A stretch of DNA of 10,547 nucleotides from CAJCIY01 sp036379355. Its GTDB lineage: Bacteria > Actinomycetota > Actinomycetes > Mycobacteriales > CAJCIY01. Shown here piece by piece: positions 7,021 through 10,547 of the stretch; the first letter of the stretch is position 1, and each line of letters starts with the position of its first letter. A program made the translations under genes and the position numbers. A model generated the notes under the pieces. That model was not told the origin of the DNA, searched no databases, and saw only the letters and a program-made list of their open reading frames with translations. Location: NCBI GenBank assembly GCA_036379355.1, contig DASVGV010000008.1:1-10547 (forward strand), written 5' to 3'.

Positions 7021-7026
7021 TGGGGC

Positions 7027-7365
7027 ATGAGCTCCTCCGACGAGACGGTCGTCCGATCGACCTGTCCTGCCTGCGGCACCGTGGACGTGTCGCCGGAGGA
7101 CGTGACCGTTCTGGTCGCCGGCGAGCACATCGACCCGCTCTACCGCTACACCTGCCCGGGGTGCTACGCCGTCGTCGAGAAGCCGACCTCGGCGCGCGCC
7201 GTCCCGATGCTCGCGGACGCCGGCGCCCAGATCGTGCTCGTACCCGCGGAGTTCGCCGAACGGTCCGGCCGTCGCGACGCGGCGCTCGCCGATGACGACC
7301 TGTCCGCCTTCGTGGCGGCACTCGGCTCGAGCGACGACCTCGCCCGCCTCGCCGCAGGCCTCTGA
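7027..7365 (+). CDS. Conserved small protein with two-CxxC zinc-ribbon
   Basis: A 112-residue soluble protein of unknown function. Two CxxC knuckles, C13-P-A-C16 and C43-P-G-C46, with about 26 residues between them, form a typical zinc-ribbon (rubredoxin-like knuckles). CPACG...VLVAGEHIDPLYRYTCPGC fits a short beta-hairpin ribbon. The rest contains VPAEFAER (residues 73-80) and an acidic helix DDDLSAFVAALGSSDDLARL near the C-terminus, of a kind that often mediates protein contacts. No catalytic motif was recognised. Such proteins can be transcription or translation accessory factors, but nothing here decides it. The stop codon lies three bases from the convergent phoH2 stop. The ATG has a weak GAACCT box six bases upstream and may be leaderless. 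Confidence 0.82.
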   Translation: MSSSDETVVRSTCPACGTVDVSPEDVTVLVAGEHIDPLYRYTCPGCYAVVEKPTSARAVPMLADAGAQIVLVPAEFAERSGRRDAALADDDLSAFVAALGSSDDLARLAAGL

Positions 7366-7374
7366 CCGTCAGAG
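7360..7374. repeat. Palindrome spanning the two convergent stop codons
   Basis: CTCTGAC (7360-7366), one base, then GTCAGAG (7368-7374). The palindrome contains the TGA of the zinc-ribbon gene (7363-7365) and, on the other strand, the TGA of phoH2 (7369-7371). The genes therefore end tail to tail with three bases between them. It could form a bidirectional stem, though the loop is too tight for the full seven pairs. Confidence 0.5.
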
Positions 7375-8745
7375 CGGCAGCTGCTCCAGCATCGCGGTGA
7401 CGAGCGCCGCGATCGGGGAGCGCTCGCTGCGGGTCAGCGTCACGTGCGCGAACAACGGATGGCCGGCCAGCGCCTCGATCACCGCGGCGACACCGTCGTG
7501 CCGGCCGACCCGGAGGTTGTCCCGCTGGGCGACGTCGTGCGTGAGCACGACCCGCGACCCCTGACCGAGCCGTGACAGCACGGTCAGCAGCACACCGCGT
7601 TCGAGCGACTGCGCCTCGTCGACGATGACGTACGAGTCGTGCAGCGACCGCCCGCGGATGTGGGTGAGCGGGAGCACCTCGAGCATCCCCCGGTCGAGCA
7701 CCTCGTCGACGACCTCCTCGGCGACGAGCGCGCCGAGGGTGTCGAAGACCGCCTGCGCCCAGGGCGCCATCTTCTCGCCCGAGTCGCCGGGCAGGTAGCC
7801 GAGGTCCTGACCGCCGACGGCGTACAGCGGCCGGAACACGACCACCTTCTTGTGCAGGCGGCGTTCCAGCACCGACTCGAGCCCGGCACACAGGGCCAGC
7901 GCGGACTTGCCCGTGCCGGCGCGTCCGCCCAGGGACACGATGCCGACGTCCGGGTCCAGGAGCAGGTCGAGCGCCACCCGCTGCTCGGCGCTCCGCCCGC
8001 GCAGCCCGAAGGCGTCCCGGTCGCCGCGTACGAGCTGGACCTGCTTGTCCGCGGTCACGCGGCCGAGGCCGGACCCGCGGGGAGAGTGCAGGACCAGACC
8101 CGTGTGGACGGGGAGCTCGGCCGCGGCCGGCAGGTCGATCGGCGCGTCCCCGACGTACAGCGCGTCGAGGTCGGCCGACTCGACCTCGAGCTCGGCCATC
8201 CCGGTCCAGCCGGTGTCCGACGCCAGCTCGGCGCGGTACTCGTCGGCCGCGAGTCCCAGCGAGGCCGCCTTGACGCGCAGCGGCAGGTCCTTGGAGATGA
8301 GCACCACCCGCTTGCCCTCGAGCGCGAGGTTCAACGCGACGACGAGGATGCGGCTGTCGTTGTCGTCCACCCGGAAGCCGGTGGGCAGGACCGCCGGGTC
8401 GGAGTGGTTCAGCTCGACGCGCGCCGTACCGCCCAGGTCCCCGACGGGGATGGGCGCGTCGAGCCGGCCGTGCTGCGCGCGCAGGTCGTCGAGCAGCCGC
8501 AGCGCCTGCCGCGCGAAGTAGCCGAGCTCGGGATGGTCGCGCTTGGACTCGAGCTCACCGACGACCACGATCGGGACCACGACCTCGTGCTCGTCGAACC
8601 GCAGCAGCGCGTGCGGGTCCGACAGGAGGACGCTCGTGTCGAGCACGTACGTCTTGACTGCTCCGGCGACCGCGGTCGCCGCTGGGACGCTGGCAAGGGC
8701 GCTCGTACGAGCGGTGCTGGGGACAGGTCGGAGCGGAGTCGGCAC
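7369..8745 (-). CDS. phoH2: PIN domain-PhoH ATPase fusion (PhoH2-type RNase/RNA helicase)
   Basis: A 458-residue fusion. Residues about 31-160 are a PIN nuclease domain: YVLDTSVLL with D36, VVGELE with E64, DDNDSRIL (127-134) and SKD with D153 supply the metal-binding acids. Residues about 240-458 are the PhoH P-loop ATPase: Walker A GGRAGTGKS (273-281, K280), RPLYAVGGQDLGYLPGD (305-321), and Walker B VIVDEAQ (373-379). PhoH2 proteins, including mycobacterial Rv1095, are reported to unwind and cut RNA in an ATP-dependent way. The GTG at 8745 is the first start after an in-frame stop, with AGAAGG about 11 bases upstream; it gives a low-complexity Ala/Pro/Thr leader of about 30 residues before the PIN domain. 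A TAGCGT box at 8886-8891 may drive it from a 5' leader of about 130 bases. Confidence 0.95.
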   Translation of the reverse strand: MPTPLRPVPSTARTSALASVPAATAVAGAVKTYVLDTSVLLSDPHALLRFDEHEVVVPIVVVGELESKRDHPELGYFARQALRLLDDLRAQHGRLDAPIPVGDLGGTARVELNHSDPAVLPTGFRVDDNDSRILVVALNLALEGKRVVLISKDLPLRVKAASLGLAADEYRAELASDTGWTGMAELEVESADLDALYVGDAPIDLPAAAELPVHTGLVLHSPRGSGLGRVTADKQVQLVRGDRDAFGLRGRSAEQRVALDLLLDPDVGIVSLGGRAGTGKSALALCAGLESVLERRLHKKVVVFRPLYAVGGQDLGYLPGDSGEKMAPWAQAVFDTLGALVAEEVVDEVLDRGMLEVLPLTHIRGRSLHDSYVIVDEAQSLERGVLLTVLSRLGQGSRVVLTHDVAQRDNLRVGRHDGVAAVIEALAGHPLFAHVTLTRSERSPIAALVTAMLEQLPL

Positions 8746-8885
8746 GGCGCAGGCCGCCTTCTGATCGAGAGGACCGGGACCGGGCCACCGCCGGCGGCCG
8801 GGTCACGGCCTCCGCGCTCGCGACGTCAGCTCGACGCACTCGGTGGCCTCCCGCGACGGCAGGCCCGCGCCCGCCGACCGGAATG

Positions 8886-8891
8886 ACGCTA
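8886..8891 (-). promoter_or_regulatory. Possible -10 (TAGCGT) for phoH2
   Basis: Minus-strand TAGCGT matches TANNNT. Transcription starting about seven bases downstream would leave a leader of roughly 130 bases before the phoH2 GTG. No recognisable -35 lies 16-18 bases upstream. Matches to so short a motif are expected by chance, so this is weak. Confidence 0.25.
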
Positions 8892-8984
8892 GGCCGCCGA
8901 GAGATCGATCCCGGGTACGACACGCCCGCCCGCGCGGGGCGCTTGGTCACGGTCCGTACGCCCGGCGCGCGTACGCCCGCGCCT

Positions 8985-9030
8985 TGTGTCAGAGCCTCCC
9001 GTCGCCCCGGCGACGCCAGGCTCTGACGCA
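8985..9030 (-). terminator. Strong two-part hairpin downstream of the methyltransferase-like gene
   Basis: Outer arms GTCAGAGCCT (8988-8997) and AGGCTCTGAC (9018-9027) are perfect 10-bp complements, extendable to 13 pairs with one G-U. Inside, GTCGCC (9001-9006) and GGCGAC (9009-9014) form a second stem, closed by one further C-G pair. The structure begins about 21 bases after the stop of the 9052-9666 gene on the minus strand. That is the right place for an intrinsic terminator, here lacking a U-run as is common in actinobacteria. A regulatory structure in the phoH2 leader or a protein-binding palindrome are alternatives. Confidence 0.5.
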
Positions 9031-9051
9031 CCGTGAGAGTGGGCGGCGCGG

Positions 9052-9666
9052 TCAGCGGACGAAGGTGAACATCCGCTGCCCGGGGACGAGCGGCTGCGGC
9101 TCGCCGTCGAACCGGTGCACGCCGACCGACCACGTCTCGCCGTCCGGGGCGATCCAGGCCTCCTCGGCGCACCCCACGTCGGCGAACCAGCCGCGGATCA
9201 TGCCGGTGATGTCGCGGTCGTCGTTCCAGACGTGCTTCCGCCCGCGCGTCCACACGACGGTGGCGCCGGCGGCACACAGCAGCGGGAGCGCCTGGACGGT
9301 ACGGAGGATGTCGGCGTCCGCGATGTTGCCGAAGATGCCGCAGAGCAGCAGCAGGTCGGCCGGTACGGCGCCGACGCACGCGTCGGTCGTACCGGCGTCC
9401 CCAGTGATCACCTCGATGGTGGCCGGCGCCAAGGCGCGGGCACGGCCGGCCAGCACCGGATCGAGCTCGACGAGCCGGCCGCGGACGTCGTCGCCGGGGC
9501 GCAGCACGCCGAGAACGTCCGTCCCGTCACCCGCGCAGAGGCTCAGCAGCCGGGTCGGGCCCCGGTCGAGGCGCTCACGCACGCACCGTTGGATCGCCGC
9601 GCGACGGTGCGACAGTGCCGAGTCCGGATCGGCGTAGTCCTCGTGCCACGCGTGCCAGTCGGCCAC
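9052..9666 (-). CDS. Class I SAM-dependent methyltransferase-like protein
   Basis: A 204-residue protein with a recognisable Rossmann methyltransferase core. Motif I is LLSLCAGDGTD (40-50), the strand-2 acidic end is LVELDP (65-70), GDAG (89-92) fits the adenine loop, and LLLLCGIFGNI (105-115) fits motif IV. It begins DWHAWHEDYADPDSAL, then an RR..IQ helix, an N-terminus I recall from a group of uncharacterised actinobacterial methyltransferases. The substrate is unknown. The C-terminal part (WSVGVHRF and RMFTFVR) forms the usual beta-strand end. The GTG start lies 12 bases after the cis-prenyltransferase TGA with no clear ribosome-binding site, so it is probably co-transcribed and translated by coupling or reinitiation. 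A strong hairpin follows its stop, marking the likely end of this two-gene unit. Confidence 0.8.
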   Translation of the reverse strand: MADWHAWHEDYADPDSALSHRRAAIQRCVRERLDRGPTRLLSLCAGDGTDVLGVLRPGDDVRGRLVELDPVLAGRARALAPATIEVITGDAGTTDACVGAVPADLLLLCGIFGNIADADILRTVQALPLLCAAGATVVWTRGRKHVWNDDRDITGMIRGWFADVGCAEEAWIAPDGETWSVGVHRFDGEPQPLVPGQRMFTFVR

Positions 9667-9678
9667 GGGCGAGAGGGC

Positions 9679-10449
9679 TCAGGCGCCGAAGCGGCGGTGA
9701 CGGGCGGAGTACGACCGCAGCGCCCGCAGGAAGTCGACCCGCCGGAAGTCCGGCCAGTACGCGTCGCAGAAGTAGTACTCGCTGTGCGCGCTCTGCCAGA
9801 GCAGGAACCCCGACAGCCGCTGCTCCCCACTGGTACGGATCAGGAGGTCGGGGTCGGGCTGGCCCTTGGTGTAGAGGTGCTCGGCGATGTGCTCGACGTC
9901 GATGGTCGCGGCGACCTCGTCGATGCTCGCGCCCTGGGCCGCGTGCTCGAGCAGCAGGCTCCGGACCGCGTCCGCGATCTCGCGCCGGCCGCCGTACCCG
10001 ACCGCGATGTTGACCTCCAGCACCGAGGCCGGCAGGTCGACGGTGGCCTCCTCGGCCGCCTTGAGCGCCACCGCCGTCTGCTCGGGCAGCAGGTCCAGCG
10101 CGCCCATCCCCCGCAGCCGCCACCGGCGCAGCGCAGCGAGGTCACCCACGGTGTCCTCGATGATCCGCAGCAGCGGCTCGAGCTCCTCGGGGTCGCGCGA
10201 GAGGTTGTCGGTCGACAGCAGCCACAGCGTGACGACCTCGACGCCCGCGTCCTCGCACCACTCGAGCAGGTGCACGATCTTGTCGGCGCCCGCGCGATGG
10301 CCGCGGTTGACGTCCGTCAGGCCGACCGATCGGGCCCACCGGCGGTTGCCGTCCAGCATCAGCCCCACATGCCGCGGGACGTCGGCGCCGGTCAGCTGCC
10401 GGATCAGCCGCCGCTCGTACCCGCTGTAGACCAGGTCACGAACACCCAC
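9679..10449 (-). CDS. uppS: Cis-prenyltransferase (UppS family, Rv1086-like short-chain Z-isoprenyl diphosphate synthase)
   Basis: A 256-residue cis-prenyltransferase, which condenses isopentenyl diphosphate with an allylic diphosphate to make Z-prenyl chains for polyprenyl carrier lipid synthesis. The substrate P-loop is HVGLMLDGNRRWAR with catalytic D33. WLLSTDN (76-82) and RTSGEQRLSGFLLWQSAHSE (205-224) are family signatures. From memory, the signatures, the NRRWAR variant (long-chain UppS has NGRWA) and the C-terminal ARHRRFG closely resemble M. tuberculosis Rv1086, a Z-farnesyl diphosphate synthase; product length here is inferred only. Start choice: the frame is open to a TTG at 10482, but GTG 10449 has TACCCT seven bases upstream and gives an N-terminus (VRDLVYSGYERRL) matching Rv1086 in length. 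It heads a two-gene unit with the downstream methyltransferase-like gene. Confidence 0.93.
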   Translation of the reverse strand: MGVRDLVYSGYERRLIRQLTGADVPRHVGLMLDGNRRWARSVGLTDVNRGHRAGADKIVHLLEWCEDAGVEVVTLWLLSTDNLSRDPEELEPLLRIIEDTVGDLAALRRWRLRGMGALDLLPEQTAVALKAAEEATVDLPASVLEVNIAVGYGGRREIADAVRSLLLEHAAQGASIDEVAATIDVEHIAEHLYTKGQPDPDLLIRTSGEQRLSGFLLWQSAHSEYYFCDAYWPDFRRVDFLRALRSYSARHRRFGA

Positions 10450-10456
10450 GATCCGC

Positions 10457-10462
10457 AGGGTA
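10457..10462 (-). promoter_or_regulatory. Putative -10 (TACCCT) of the cis-prenyltransferase gene, leaderless layout
   Basis: TACCCT on the minus strand ends seven bases before GTG 10449. The hexamer lies inside the upstream-extended reading frame that a TTG start at 10482 would use, so accepting it argues for the shorter protein. No ribosome-binding site precedes the GTG. Confidence 0.45.
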
Positions 10463-10483
10463 CGCCGGACGACCCCGCCCAAC

Positions 10484-10544
10484 GGTGATCATGAGGTTTC
10501 GGTCACGATCGGAACACCAGAGTGCCTGCAACATCATGATCAAC
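10484..10544. repeat. Imperfect palindromic element at the right edge
   Basis: The arm at 10484-10499 (GGTGATCATGAGGTTT) matches the reverse complement of 10529-10544 (GTTGATCATGATGTTG) at 13 of 16 bases. About 29 bases lie between them, including a small CAC-CAGA-GTG hairpin. The stretch is clearly lower in GC than the surrounding genes. It looks like a dispersed REP-like or regulatory palindrome; a second copy cannot be tested in this window. A start of a plus-strand gene inside it (ATG 10491 or 10537) cannot be excluded. Confidence 0.45.
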
Positions 10545-10547
10545 ACA

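Larger units (their letters stand above)
8746..9051. other. Gene-free stretch upstream of phoH2
   Basis: About 306 bases between the second methyltransferase-like gene and phoH2. It holds a strong hairpin (8985-9030), two direct copies of GTACGCCCG at 8956-8964 and 8971-8979 (15-base period), and on the minus strand a possible phoH2 -10, TAGCGT (8886-8891). A minus-strand frame stays open throughout but has the Arg/Pro/Ser-rich composition of a shadow frame. Within it, a GTG at 8839 has a good GGGAGG seven bases upstream; this is treated as a finding, not a gene. Confidence 0.6.

Noticed and set aside
5531..7891. 786-codon minus-strand open frame
   Set aside because: It lies antisense to fumC, the ferritin-like and zinc-ribbon genes and overlaps phoH2; no motifs, so a shadow of strong GC3 bias.
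7369..8745. phoH2 as part of a classical VapBC toxin-antitoxin pair
   Set aside because: The PIN domain is fused to a PhoH ATPase and no AbrB- or RHH-like antitoxin gene lies upstream.
7639..8886. Plus-strand frame opposite phoH2 (415 codons)
   Set aside because: Composition is Arg/Glu/Val/Gly-rich as expected opposite a GC-biased gene; no motif.
10450..10482. TTG start giving a longer cis-prenyltransferase
   Set aside because: GTG 10449 has a TANNNT box at leaderless spacing and the extension is not needed by the family; TTG is the rarer start.
1..10547. CRISPR array, transposase, integrase, tRNA or rRNA gene
   Set aside because: No regularly spaced repeats, transposase-like or integrase-like frames, cloverleaf or rRNA-like stretches were seen.

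Overview
High-GC DNA with GTG starts, strong G/C third-position bias and actinobacterial gene types: an actinomycete-type chromosome (Actinomycetota). The genus cannot be fixed from the sequence. Ten coding regions fill most of the window, nine complete and one cut by the left edge. Recalled gene order supports the assignment: in Mycobacterium tuberculosis a short-chain cis-prenyltransferase (Rv1086), a PIN-PhoH protein (Rv1095), fumarase (Rv1098c) and class II fructose bisphosphatase (Rv1099c) also lie close together. This is a mostly conserved housekeeping neighbourhood with a less familiar block on its left. No mobile element, CRISPR array, rRNA or tRNA gene was seen.

Left block (1-3680, all minus strand, read right to left): a kynureninase-like PLP enzyme, a small two-helix membrane protein with a bacterial PH-like domain and a Pro/Arg tail (its start overlaps the previous stop by one base), a SAM methyltransferase, and an ABC exporter half-transporter that runs off the edge. 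The spacing allows one operon, but no shared pathway is obvious.

Central block (3772-7365, plus strand): glpX, fumC, a ferritin-like four-helix protein, and a small two-CxxC zinc-ribbon protein. Gluconeogenesis and the TCA cycle are represented, next to an iron-handling fold. The zinc-ribbon gene meets phoH2 tail to tail with three bases between the stop codons, inside a short palindrome.

Right block (7369-10449, minus strand, read right to left): a cis-prenyltransferase, a second methyltransferase-like protein 12 bases downstream of it, a strong hairpin, a gene-free stretch of about 300 bases, then phoH2. A degenerate palindromic element sits at the right edge.

The most notable signal is regulatory. 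Five genes (kynureninase-like, glpX, fumC, ferritin-like, cis-prenyltransferase) have a TANNNT hexamer ending 6 or 7 bases before the start codon and no convincing ribosome-binding site, the layout of leaderless transcription in actinobacteria. In one case the hexamer is built from the stop codon of the upstream gene. I see no clear new defence or biosynthetic system. The best candidates for undescribed biology are the PH-domain/kynureninase/methyltransferase/exporter block and a possible small ORF overlapping the phoH2 start.
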